NCBI RefSeq assembly: GCF_015732155.1
Contig: NZ_WIQK01000001.1
Coordinates: 1,250,001-1,314,000 of the forward strand
Direction: 5' to 3'
DNA: 64,000 nucleotides
Source: Pectinatus sottacetonis
Lineage (GTDB): Bacteria; Bacillota; Negativicutes; Selenomonadales; Selenomonadaceae
Shown here: one piece after another, positions 17,849-27,185 of the stretch
How the letters are laid out: each line of letters opens with the position of its first letter
Numbering within the stretch: position 1 is the stretch's first letter
The notes under the pieces: model-generated
Databases searched by the model: none
Told to the model about the DNA's origin: nothing
Seen by the model: the letters and a program-made list of their open reading frames with translations, nothing else
Made by a program: the position numbers and the translations under genes

Positions 17849-18751
17849 ATGGGAATTTTTATAAATAAGAATACTAGAGTGCTAGTACAGGGAATTACAG
17901 GTAAACAAGCATTATTTCATACAAAAAATATGTTGAATTATGGGACTAATGTAGTAGCAGGAGTAACTCCGGGAAAAGGTGGACAAACTGTTGAAGGCGT
18001 ACCGGTATTTAATACCGTGGCAGAAGCGAAAGAACAGACAGGAGCTAACGCATCAGTAGTGTTTGTTCCTGCTAAATTTGCTGCTGATAGTATTTTAGAA
18101 GCAATTAATAATGAAATGGATATTGTAATATGTATAACAGAACATATTCCTGTACAGGATATGGTCAAAGTTCGTCGCTATTTAAAAGGTAAAAAGACAC
18201 GTGTCATCGGACCTAATTGCCCAGGAATTATGACGGCCGATGAATGCAATATAGGTATTATTCCAGGTTCAATACATAAAAAAGGACATGTAGGGATTAT
18301 TTCCCGCTCAGGAACATTGACTTATGAAGCAATGTATCAGATGAGTAATGCCGGTATTGGACAGACTACTATTATTGGTATAGGTGGAGATCCTGTAAAA
18401 GGAACAGACTTTATAGATGCCTTAGAAGCTTTTAACAAAGATGATGATACTAAAGCAGTGTTAATGATTGGTGAAATAGGCGGTACAGCAGAAGAAGATG
18501 CTGCAGATTGGATAAGCGCTAATATGAAAAAACCAGTTGCTGCATTTATAAGCGGTCGCCAGGCTCCTCCGGGAAAACGTATGGGACATGCAGGTGCTAT
18601 TATATCCGGTGGTAAGGGATCAGCTGCTGATAAAATAAAAGCACTTAATGCTGCTGGAATAGACGTAGCTGATACTGTTGCTCATATGGGAGAAACAATG
18701 GTTAAGACTCTTAAAAGAGCAGGCATATATGATATTTGTCACAATTGTTGA
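17849..18751 (+). CDS. sucD: succinyl-CoA ligase (ADP-forming), alpha subunit
   Basis: A 300-residue SucD. The CoA-binding Rossmann domain has [16 protein letters not shown], and IGPNCPGIM and SRSGTLTYE follow. The phospho-histidine loop [14 protein letters not shown] is near residue 249. Start ATG after a strong AAGGGGGG site. Forms the alpha-beta enzyme with the gene just upstream. Confidence 0.97.
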   Translation: MGIFINKNTRVLVQGITGKQALFHTKNMLNYGTNVVAGVTPGKGGQTVEGVPVFNTVAEAKEQTGANASVVFVPAKFAADSILEAINNEMDIVICITEHIPVQDMVKVRRYLKGKKTRVIGPNCPGIMTADECNIGIIPGSIHKKGHVGIISRSGTLTYEAMYQMSNAGIGQTTIIGIGGDPVKGTDFIDALEAFNKDDDTKAVLMIGEIGGTAEEDAADWISANMKKPVAAFISGRQAPPGKRMGHAGAIISGGKGSAADKIKALNAAGIDVADTVAHMGETMVKTLKRAGIYDICHNC

Positions 18752-19199
18752 TATTATTGACTAAATATTTATAATAAGTTTTCTTAAATTAGTAAGAAGA
18801 AAAAATTTTTAGGCGTTAGTTAGAATGATAGGTTAATCTATATTAATATATACGAATAAGAATAACAATAACATTAATAAAACACGATAAAATATTTTAT
18901 CGTGTTTTATTAATGTTATTCGTTGGAAGTTTGTAATAGTTTTATATCTGTTATATATTTGATACTTTATAAAATATTTTATTTTTTGTTCTTTTCCCGG
19001 TATATATATAAAATAATGTTTTTTGTTACTGTGTTACGATGATTTTATTATTTAGTTATGATAAAATAATAAAGTGAATATTTAAATATTATTAAAAAGA
19101 TAAATTGGATTTATAAGTAATGATTTTTAGATTTTAGATGATGTAAGTATTAATCTCTAAATTAAGAAATCTTCTAGCATCCATAAGAAGGAGATAATA
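18752..19199. other. intergenic region with a 54-base perfect palindrome
   Basis: A 448-base gap between sucD and prfC. Bases 18867-18920 form a perfect palindrome of 27 bp per arm with no loop. A smaller inverted repeat (19044-19053 with 19064-19073) lies upstream of prfC. The prfC ribosome site AAGGAG is at its right end. No reading frame of note is seen. Confidence 0.7.
18867..18920. repeat. 54-base perfect palindrome
   Basis: Every base from 18867 pairs with its mirror to 18920, centre between 18893 and 18894. No T-tract flanks it, unlike the terminators elsewhere in this window. It may end the sucCD transcript or be a protein-binding or cruciform site. Confidence 0.8.
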
Positions 19200-20813
19200 A
19201 TGGGACAGTTGCAAGATGAGATAAAAAGAAGACGCACATTTGCTATAATATCACATCCAGATGCCGGAAAAACAACACTTACAGAGAAGCTGCTTTTATA
19301 CGGAGGAGCTATTCATTTAGCGGGCTCAATAAAGTCGCGAAAAACGCAGCGCCATGCTGTTTCAGATTGGATGGAAATAGAAAAACAGCGGGGTATTTCT
19401 GTTACATCAAGCGTATTGCAGTTTGATTATGCGGGCTGTCGTATAAATATATTGGATACACCGGGCCATCAGGATTTTAGTGAGGATACATATCGTACAC
19501 TTATGGCAGTAGACAGTGCTGTAATGGTTATAGATGCAGCTAAAGGTATAGAAACACAGACAAAGAAACTTTTTAAGGTGTGCAAGCAAAGAAATATTCC
19601 TATATTTACTTTTGTAAATAAATTAGATAGATATGGTAAAGCACCACTTGATTTAATGGATGAAATTGAAAATGTGTTGGGGATAAAAGCATATCCTATG
19701 AATTGGCCAATAGGAATTGATGGGCGTTATCAAGGTGTTTATAACAGAAGAAAAAAACAGATAGAATTGTTTTCTGCGGATGATTCACATGGACAAAAAG
19801 AACGTGAATCAGTTATTTTTGCGGCACAGGATGAAATGGTTAAAAATAAAATAAGTGAGCATGAATATAATACTTTGTTAGAAGATATAGCTTTATTAGA
19901 TGAAGCAGGGGAATCATGGGATGATGATAAGGTTGCCAAAGGTGAGCTTACACCAATGTTTTTTGGTAGTGCTATGACTAATTTTGGTGTAAAAAATTTT
20001 TTGGAAGAATATTTAAGATTGGCACCACCACCTCAGCCGCATATTTCTGATAGCGGAATAATATCGCCGGAAGATGATAAATTTTCTGCCTTTGTATTTA
20101 AGATTCAGGCTAATATGAATCCGGCACACCATGATCGTCTTGCATTTATTCGTATTTGTTCAGGAAAATTTGAAAGAAATATGCAGGTAATGCATGTTCA
20201 AGAAAATAAGCAAATAAAGCTTTCTCAGCCACAGCAGTTTTTAGCGCAGGACAGACAGATTATTGATAATGCTTATCCAGGGGATATTGTCGGTTTATTT
20301 GATCCGGGAATTTTTGGCATAGGTGATACTATATGTGATTCTAATAAAAAATTTAGATTTGCTGATTTCCCAGTATTTCCACCAGAACGTTTTGCCCGTG
20401 TTGAAGCCAAGGACACTATGAAACGCAAACAGTTCATCAAAGGAATAAATCAGCTGACACAGGAAGGAGCTGTACAGCTTTTTGAACAGCCTGGAACTGG
20501 GATGGAAAGTTATATAGTTGGTACGGTTGGACAGCTGCAGTTTGATGTGTTGAAATATAGACTTGAAAAAGAATATAATGTTGATATTGTAATAACAATG
20601 CAGCCATTTGAAGTAGCAAGATGGCTGGAATTTAAAAATGGACTGGAAGTAAAACCGGAAAGCCTTAACGGAGCAGACAGAGGGATGTTTGTAAAAGATA
20701 TGAAGGGTCGGCCGGTATTGTTGGTAAATAATGAATGGGCTTTAGGATGGATTATGGATAATAATCCGGAACTTATTTTGCATAATGTACCACCTGATAA
20801 AAAAGAAGCATAA
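19200..20813 (+). CDS. prfC: peptide chain release factor 3
   Basis: A 537-residue class II release factor GTPase that recycles RF1 and RF2. G1 SHPDAGKTT is at residues 18-26, followed by RGISVTSSV, the G3 motif LDTPGHQDF and the G4 motif NKLDR. The C-terminal RF3 domain shows GTVGQLQFDVLKYRL. Length normal, start ATG behind AAGGAGA. Confidence 0.96.
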   Translation: MGQLQDEIKRRRTFAIISHPDAGKTTLTEKLLLYGGAIHLAGSIKSRKTQRHAVSDWMEIEKQRGISVTSSVLQFDYAGCRINILDTPGHQDFSEDTYRTLMAVDSAVMVIDAAKGIETQTKKLFKVCKQRNIPIFTFVNKLDRYGKAPLDLMDEIENVLGIKAYPMNWPIGIDGRYQGVYNRRKKQIELFSADDSHGQKERESVIFAAQDEMVKNKISEHEYNTLLEDIALLDEAGESWDDDKVAKGELTPMFFGSAMTNFGVKNFLEEYLRLAPPPQPHISDSGIISPEDDKFSAFVFKIQANMNPAHHDRLAFIRICSGKFERNMQVMHVQENKQIKLSQPQQFLAQDRQIIDNAYPGDIVGLFDPGIFGIGDTICDSNKKFRFADFPVFPPERFARVEAKDTMKRKQFIKGINQLTQEGAVQLFEQPGTGMESYIVGTVGQLQFDVLKYRLEKEYNVDIVITMQPFEVARWLEFKNGLEVKPESLNGADRGMFVKDMKGRPVLLVNNEWALGWIMDNNPELILHNVPPDKKEA

Positions 20814-20816
20814 AAT

Positions 20817-20857
20817 AAGACCGACCTACTAAAAGTATTATTTAATAGGTCGGTCTT
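20817..20857. terminator. bidirectional terminator between prfC and the phosphoesterase gene
   Basis: AAGACCGACCTA (20817-20828) pairs with 20846-20857 and is followed by TTTTA on the plus strand. It sits between two convergent genes. Confidence 0.88.
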
Positions 20858-20879
20858 TTAGATATTTTTCTGAAATGGA

Positions 20880-23798
20880 TTATCCGTGTATTATATCGGT
20901 ATACTCAGTAAAATTACGCAATCTGTCGACAGGGGCGAAACCTATAGCACCATTGAAAGTACCTTTTTCCCAGTCTTTACGTGTTGACCAAAATATTTCA
21001 GTAAAATTGTTTTCATTGGCAGCTGTTATCTGATATTCCTGAAGTTCTGGGGTAAACGTTCCTTCAGGACCTATTTGGGCAGAAAAATTTGTTATTATGC
21101 GTATATATTGTGCCGGCGGCAGATTAGAAATATCTGTGTAATTAGTCCCGGTTTTTAATATTATTTCCATGCTTCCCTTGATAAAAAGACAGTCATCGGA
21201 AACTTCTATGGTTGACTTTATATCAGTTGGTAAGGGAATGGATGCTTTTGTTTTTAATTGCTTAAACGACCAATATTTTTTTTCTGTTTTATATTCAGGA
21301 TCATAAACAGCTGGATGGCGCCATTCTGTTATATGTGTTCCTACGGTGAGAATATTATGGAAATCAAGCCATACTATTAAATCTTTTTTCTTGGGGCCAT
21401 CTTTATAAGGAGAATTATAAACAGACTGGATCTCAGATTCTGATAAATTTGTTTTGTAAAATCGTACTTGATTGATATGTCCCGGTAAATGTGTGAAATA
21501 TTTCGGCCGGTCTATTTCTTTAATTATATGTCCGATATACGAATAACCAATAAATATGGGTTCTTTTTTCCATTGACGCAATTGACATTCGGAAGAAATA
21601 CCAGTTACATGAGCAGTGTTTTCTGTGTTACAGTATGAATTGCCGCCAGTTTTTTTATCAAATGTTATTGCATACTGAGTCCATTTGCCTATATTGGCAT
21701 TGCCGCCCTGCCAGGAATATTCTGTACTGTCATGGCATATTCCCCATTTTAAGCTGCCGCTGCGCTCAACGACCATTCGCAGGAGATAAGTTGCACCCCA
21801 GCCGACAGATTTTCCTTTTACCATTAAGGGATTATGGCTCATTTCATTTTCTTTTGCCAGACGCTCTATTTTTGCATTGACAATGCCAGTAAAACAAGTG
21901 TCTGTTTCCATATCTGGTGTAGAAGGAATTTCTATATAATCACCATATTGTTCCAGATATATTTCTACACAATCTTTTTTACTAATTATTTTAGGTGTAC
22001 CATGCAGCAGACCATAGTGTCCGTGCCCTGATTTATCATGTATACGGGGAATTACGCGGATGCCGCCTTCAATAGATATTTCTTTGGGAAGTTGATCAGC
22101 AATACTTATTTGATAATTTCCGCATTGGGAAAATTTATATGCGAAGTCGATATTTTTTTGTTCATGACCGCGAAAAAATAAATTTTTTGTTACTGCTATA
22201 TGCTGGTTTATATAAAGAGGTATAGCTGTGAATATTTCTCTGTCAAGATTATTTACAGCTTCAATTGATGCGGATAAATAATTTGAAGACAATTGTTTTC
22301 CTGTAAATAATTTCATGTGAGAAAAGGATAGCTGCGTAGGCTCAAATACTACTATTTTTTTGTTAGTATTGCCAATCGTGATGATATGTTCTCCCTGGTA
22401 AACAGCTTTATATAATGCTGTTAATTTTTTTTCTTCAAAGGGATCTAATACGACTACATGGCTGTTATTTTTACTGCCAAATAAATTGATGGTATGTTTT
22501 TTATCATTATCAAATAAGTTGATATTTACAGCAGAAGGAATATTACTTTTATTTATAGCGGATGCTGTTATTTCTATATGCCCATTATTATCAAGTCGGT
22601 TGATCTGTACATTATTTAATTCTATTTTGGGCGGTTCATGCGATAAAATAACAGTGTCTATTAATTTATCAGTATTTTTATAAAAACCAAAAAATTTATA
22701 ACAAATTAAATCTTTGCTTATTTCCAGTTGTCCATAGTTGTTTTTGCCCATGGCGGTTATTTCAGGAAAATCTCCTAAAAAGCGTTTTTCTCCGGATTTA
22801 TTAAGGGAAGCGTTAGGATCCTGCAGGCTGCCTTGAGAAATATACGTGGTTTTGGTACCAATGGCAGGATTAATAGATATTGCTTTTACATAATAATGAA
22901 GATGACCGCTTATTACTAAATCAACGTTATATTTTTCTGCGATGGGAATTATATATTTATTATTAAATTCGTCTGTATATGGGTGGTGTAAGATTAAGAT
23001 TCGCCAACTGGCATGACGAGAGTTTTTTTGTTCCAGATCATTTCTTAGCCACTGTAGTGTTTTTGTTATACATTTTTTTGTAGTGTTATCAGGGTTTAGT
23101 CCTGAATTTACAGCATTCATTTCAAATAATCCCCAGGAATTGCTGTCAACCATTGCAAAATGTACAGATCCATAATCGAAGGAATAGGAGTGGCCGTTAT
23201 AAATGCCATTGACGGTTTTTGCCTGTGGCTGGGCAAAAAATATATTATAGAAAGGTCCTTCATCATGGTTGCCGGGAATATAATAAAAAGGAGTTGTCCT
23301 TAATATATCTGGTATTTTTTGAAACCAGTTTTGTACATATTGTTCATGTTGATAACCAGTGCCAAATGATATATCACCGCTGTGTATGATAAAGTCGGGC
23401 TGTTTTGTTGATACCATTTGGGAAAATTGTTTTTCTGTATTAAAAAGATGGGAGTCAGATATGGTAATAATACTAATCTTTTCTGTTTTTTGCGGCAATG
23501 TTTTAAAGTGGCCTGATGACAGAAGAATATTGTCTTCTGTGAAAATTTTATAATAATATAATTTTCCCGGGAGCAATTTTTTAAGGACCGCTGTATATAA
23601 GAAACAACCATCAGGATACTTGCGGCAAGCGGGCTCATGGATAAATTCGGGATTGATGGAAATAATGGTGGTGGTGTTTGCCTGCTGGTATTTTAATTGC
23701 AGCTTAGTTAATTGTGCCATTTCCCAGGAAATAGTAATTTTTTCTAAGCCAGGAGCAAGAAGATATGGTCCATTGATAATTTTATTGATAATATTCAT
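20880..23798 (-). CDS. large calcineurin-like phosphoesterase with LamG-like domain
   Basis: A 972-residue protein. An N-terminal fibronectin-like region typical of purple acid phosphatases (1-105: INGPYLLAPGLEKITISW) precedes a metallophosphoesterase core with DSH at 115-117, GD at 141-142, GNHDE at 176-180, ILHHPYTD and SGHLHYY. A later region (about 600-830) looks like a concanavalin/LamG fold. The start at 23798 is chosen because CCGGAG lies just upstream; in-frame ATG at 23858 lacks a ribosome site. No signal peptide is seen with either start, which is odd for this architecture. It lies downstream of the phytase on the same strand, suggesting phosphate ester hydrolysis; the substrate is unknown. 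Confidence 0.82.
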   Translation of the reverse strand: MNIINKIINGPYLLAPGLEKITISWEMAQLTKLQLKYQQANTTTIISINPEFIHEPACRKYPDGCFLYTAVLKKLLPGKLYYYKIFTEDNILLSSGHFKTLPQKTEKISIITISDSHLFNTEKQFSQMVSTKQPDFIIHSGDISFGTGYQHEQYVQNWFQKIPDILRTTPFYYIPGNHDEGPFYNIFFAQPQAKTVNGIYNGHSYSFDYGSVHFAMVDSNSWGLFEMNAVNSGLNPDNTTKKCITKTLQWLRNDLEQKNSRHASWRILILHHPYTDEFNNKYIIPIAEKYNVDLVISGHLHYYVKAISINPAIGTKTTYISQGSLQDPNASLNKSGEKRFLGDFPEITAMGKNNYGQLEISKDLICYKFFGFYKNTDKLIDTVILSHEPPKIELNNVQINRLDNNGHIEITASAINKSNIPSAVNINLFDNDKKHTINLFGSKNNSHVVVLDPFEEKKLTALYKAVYQGEHIITIGNTNKKIVVFEPTQLSFSHMKLFTGKQLSSNYLSASIEAVNNLDREIFTAIPLYINQHIAVTKNLFFRGHEQKNIDFAYKFSQCGNYQISIADQLPKEISIEGGIRVIPRIHDKSGHGHYGLLHGTPKIISKKDCVEIYLEQYGDYIEIPSTPDMETDTCFTGIVNAKIERLAKENEMSHNPLMVKGKSVGWGATYLLRMVVERSGSLKWGICHDSTEYSWQGGNANIGKWTQYAITFDKKTGGNSYCNTENTAHVTGISSECQLRQWKKEPIFIGYSYIGHIIKEIDRPKYFTHLPGHINQVRFYKTNLSESEIQSVYNSPYKDGPKKKDLIVWLDFHNILTVGTHITEWRHPAVYDPEYKTEKKYWSFKQLKTKASIPLPTDIKSTIEVSDDCLFIKGSMEIILKTGTNYTDISNLPPAQYIRIITNFSAQIGPEGTFTPELQEYQITAANENNFTEIFWSTRKDWEKGTFNGAIGFAPVDRLRNFTEYTDIIHG

Positions 23799-23828
23799 GG
23801 TTTTCTCCGGTATTACATATTGTTTTTT

Positions 23829-23879
23829 ATAACTAAACCGCCCTGAATTATTTTTCAATAATAAGTGCGGTTTAGTTAT
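23829..23879 (-). repeat. 13-bp hairpin between phytase and phosphoesterase genes
   Basis: ATAACTAAACCGC (23829-23841) pairs with 23867-23879 across a 25-base loop. There is no T-tract on the minus-strand 3' side. It may set differential expression of the two genes. Confidence 0.6.
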
Positions 23880-23888
23880 AAAGAGATA

Positions 23889-25757
23889 TTATTTATCGTT
23901 TTGCTGCAGCCAGTTTGTCCAGCTTAATTTATAATTGTTTTTATAGTTTTCCTGTACATATTTGTAAAAGAGTTTTATCATTCTGGCTTTATCATTATAA
24001 TAATCTGCTTTCCAAATACCTTTTTTAGGATTTTCTACAGTGTAAGCAACATAATTACCGCCAATTAAATGTTGTCTGTAAAGTATATCTTTTAAGGAAA
24101 CAGAAGGATTTTTCATTATATCATACATAGCCATATAAGCAGTTGTCCGTCCTACACCAGCATGACAATGAAAATGCAGCCAGGCATCAGCTGGAAGTGT
24201 TTTGGAAAAATTAATAAATTGGTCTACGCATTCCGAAGACGGCCAGATATGATCAGTAGCTGTAATTCTTAAATAGTTGACACCTTCTTTTTGGGCAAGT
24301 TCCTTTTCAGTAAACGCTGTTTTTATATATTTTTTTTCAGGTGCTGCTGCCAATTTCTGTTTGTTTAACGGGGAAATAATTAAAGTTTTGTGGAGGGCAT
24401 CAGCAATACGTTTGTTTTCGTCTTTTATGACTTGTTTTTTCGTTTTTCCATAGTTTCCCCAGTCATGGTAACCATACCAGCTTACAGCATTATTATTGAA
24501 AAAGCCATGAGATTCCTGCCTTAAGTCAATATCATAAATAGGACCGCTGGTTAAAGTTCTTAATTTTTTCAGCATGGTTTTAAATTCTTCTACGGAAAAT
24601 TGAGCGCTGCCGGAGATATTCAGTGTATCAAGTCCCTTGCGGGTAGGAATATAATCTTTATCCAGATTATATTTAGGATTAGGAGCATTATATGGAGATT
24701 GTGATGTCCTGAAATTACGTGGAAGTTTTTTCTTATCAGCAGCGTCCAAAGACCATATATATCCAGCATAATCAGGTGTATATGTTTCATATTCATGTTT
24801 TTTAGCCCAGGTACTCCATGGAAGTTTTAAATCAGGATTGGCTTTTACATAGTCATAAAAATGTCTGACAAATTGATAACGTTCAAAATATGCTTTACGT
24901 CCCCAGTTCTTTTTTTTATCAGGAATATTGCTTAAGTCAACAATACCAATAAGTCCCTGGCGTTTTACTATATCATGGAAACTTACATCAGAAGCATTTT
25001 TTAAAATGTCATCCATTACCATGAATATTGTTGTGCGTCCCATTCCAGCATAACAATGGAAATGCAACCAGGCATTGGGAGGCAGGGTTTTATAAAATTT
25101 AAGGAATTTATCTACAGCCTGATCGTCGGGACGAAAATGATCCATTAAAGCTAAACGGAAGTAATGAGCATGATGCTGGTGTACCATTTCTTCTTCTGTG
25201 CGTACTGAATTTACCTGCATAGTTATTGGGGAAAGCAGTATATTTTTTTTATCGTCAAATCTATATATTTTTACAGGTGAATCATGCAGAGTTTTTTGTA
25301 GCAGGTCTTTTTCTATATGTTCGATGATGTATTGACTTCGTCCATCATTTCCCCAATCATGGTCAGAAAACCAACTTACATTAGTTCCGTTCAAATATCC
25401 GTGTGATTCACCGCGAAGGTCAATATCATAGAATTGATTAGGTGAAACAGGTACAGTAGCTAATATTTTTTCAAACTCTTTTTCAGAGAAGGTGCTACTG
25501 CCTGATTCACGCAGTTTGCCGAGTCCACGGTGTGTAGGCATAATGCCGTCTTTGGTCAGCCCCTGAAACTTATCTGTACTCATCCTGAAGTTGCGTGGGA
25601 GCTGATAAATATCACTGCGGTCAATTTTTAGGACAGGGGCAGACTGATTTACAGGCTGTTTAGTATGATGGTTGGCAAAAACTATATTGCTTGCCTGTAA
25701 CAGACAGATGAAAGAGACAAATAATATCGACAGAAAGTGTTTCTTTTTTATGCACAT
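23889..25757 (-). CDS. tandem-domain PTP-like phytase (inositol polyphosphatase)
   Basis: A 622-residue secreted enzyme with an N-terminal signal peptide (1 to about 29, ending VFA) and two copies of the cysteine-phosphatase phytase fold. Copy 1 has the P-loop HCYAGMGRT with C235 and R241 and the general-acid loop MDHFRP (D206). Copy 2 has HCHAGVGRT with C531 and R537 and TDHIWP (D502). Both also carry the DLRxESHG and HDWGN motifs. These fit the Mitsuokella/Selenomonas family that strips phosphates from myo-inositol hexakisphosphate. Both catalytic sets look intact. It lies 29 bases after the porin gene on the same strand. Confidence 0.93.
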   Translation of the reverse strand: MCIKKKHFLSILFVSFICLLQASNIVFANHHTKQPVNQSAPVLKIDRSDIYQLPRNFRMSTDKFQGLTKDGIMPTHRGLGKLRESGSSTFSEKEFEKILATVPVSPNQFYDIDLRGESHGYLNGTNVSWFSDHDWGNDGRSQYIIEHIEKDLLQKTLHDSPVKIYRFDDKKNILLSPITMQVNSVRTEEEMVHQHHAHYFRLALMDHFRPDDQAVDKFLKFYKTLPPNAWLHFHCYAGMGRTTIFMVMDDILKNASDVSFHDIVKRQGLIGIVDLSNIPDKKKNWGRKAYFERYQFVRHFYDYVKANPDLKLPWSTWAKKHEYETYTPDYAGYIWSLDAADKKKLPRNFRTSQSPYNAPNPKYNLDKDYIPTRKGLDTLNISGSAQFSVEEFKTMLKKLRTLTSGPIYDIDLRQESHGFFNNNAVSWYGYHDWGNYGKTKKQVIKDENKRIADALHKTLIISPLNKQKLAAAPEKKYIKTAFTEKELAQKEGVNYLRITATDHIWPSSECVDQFINFSKTLPADAWLHFHCHAGVGRTTAYMAMYDIMKNPSVSLKDILYRQHLIGGNYVAYTVENPKKGIWKADYYNDKARMIKLFYKYVQENYKNNYKLSWTNWLQQNDK

Positions 25758-25786
25758 TAATGTATCAGCTCCTAGGTTAGATATTG

Positions 25787-27055
25787 CTAAAATTTGGTTG
25801 TTAGTTTTAGATATACGGTATTGTAATTTTCTTTAGCAGCAGAATTACCATCATCATCTACATTATTTTTATCAGGTTTTGTATGTGCCCAATAGCGTGA
25901 TAATGATAGTTTTGATGCTTTGCTGACAGCGTAATTAAAGATCAGGCCAACACCTTTAAACCCTCTGGAATCAATATAGTCATCCCAGTCGGTATAATTA
26001 TTATCCATGAATGTATTTTGGTCTACATTTATAAATTCAAGACTGGTGGCAAAGTCACCGGTTTTTTTGGCTTTTCCATAATGTAATCCTAAAACATAGC
26101 CTCTGGTAGTATCATTAGCCCCTGTATAATCATAACCGTAACCGATTTTTGCTGTACTGGTGTATTTTTTATCCAGATGTATTTTATTTTCAGTTACAGC
26201 TTGTTCGGGTTTGTTTTTATTGGTATTGATCACATATTCACCGGAAATACTCCATTTTCCGCTTAAAGGTGTTTTACCGTAAAAGCCAATATATTTTTCA
26301 GGCTGCTGGGCGCCAAGATATATACCAGCATAAGCTTTTTTGTTGAAGTTATGTTTGTAATCTAATAATTTCAGTAGACGGGTACGTGATGGCGGATCAG
26401 TCAATTTATTAGTATCATTGACTAAGTAATCCTGGGAATTACGACCATAAACAGCTTGTAATTTATCATTAGGGGATAAATTATAATTTAACTTAAAAGC
26501 GTTAATACCACCCTTATCAAGCCAAAGCCCTTCCCCAACTTCAACTTTTTGTGTACCAACTGTGAGTTTTAAATTTTTGGTAAAATTTTTACTGATATTG
26601 GCAGCTTCAAGTTTTATCTTATTTTTTTCTGATGGATATGATGAAGCCGATGGTTCTGAGGTCGTGGATTTAAATTTTAAACCCAGTCTAACATGGTATC
26701 CATCGTCAATATTGGTATCACCAAAAAGCTTGACTTCAGATTTTACTTTTCCGCTGCCTGTTTCATCATACATATAGCCATTTTTAGTGGAACCTGACCA
26801 AATCATTTTATGGTCGTTGTTTTGTTTTGATGAAATTTTTTTGATGGATTTTTTTTCTTGTAGTTGATTTTCCAAAGTATTCAGCCTTTGTGTTAGTTCT
26901 TCTACTTTTTTTTCTAAAGATAAAATATCAGCACTGGAAACATTTTTCTGATTATCAGAATTACTTGGACTTGAGGCATAAACATGTGTAGATGCCGTAA
27001 AATTGAAAACTAACCCCATTAAAATAATATAACTTAATAATTTTTTTGCAAGCAA
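25787..27055 (-). CDS. outer-membrane porin-like beta-barrel protein
   Basis: A 422-residue protein with a signal peptide (1-27, ending VYA), then a coiled-coil segment (about 42-70: SLEKKVEELTQRLNTLENQL). Alternating strands run from about 80 to the end, which is KLTTKF with the terminal Phe typical of outer-membrane barrels. Start TTG (27053-27055) behind GGGGGAG. It is upstream of the phytase and downstream of the OPA transporter, so it may pass phosphorylated substrates or products. Substrate specificity cannot be read from the sequence. Its presence argues for a diderm cell. Confidence 0.82.
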   Translation of the reverse strand: MLAKKLLSYIILMGLVFNFTASTHVYASSPSNSDNQKNVSSADILSLEKKVEELTQRLNTLENQLQEKKSIKKISSKQNNDHKMIWSGSTKNGYMYDETGSGKVKSEVKLFGDTNIDDGYHVRLGLKFKSTTSEPSASSYPSEKNKIKLEAANISKNFTKNLKLTVGTQKVEVGEGLWLDKGGINAFKLNYNLSPNDKLQAVYGRNSQDYLVNDTNKLTDPPSRTRLLKLLDYKHNFNKKAYAGIYLGAQQPEKYIGFYGKTPLSGKWSISGEYVINTNKNKPEQAVTENKIHLDKKYTSTAKIGYGYDYTGANDTTRGYVLGLHYGKAKKTGDFATSLEFINVDQNTFMDNNYTDWDDYIDSRGFKGVGLIFNYAVSKASKLSLSRYWAHTKPDKNNVDDDGNSAAKENYNTVYLKLTTKF

Positions 27056-27185
27056 ATTTTTACTCCCCCTAAAATAAGATAAAATATTTTTTATACAGTT
27101 ATTTATTATATTTATATTAATCTTATGTTTAGTTAAGTATTTATTAATTTTTTTTTAATATTATTAAAATTTGCTTACATAATAA

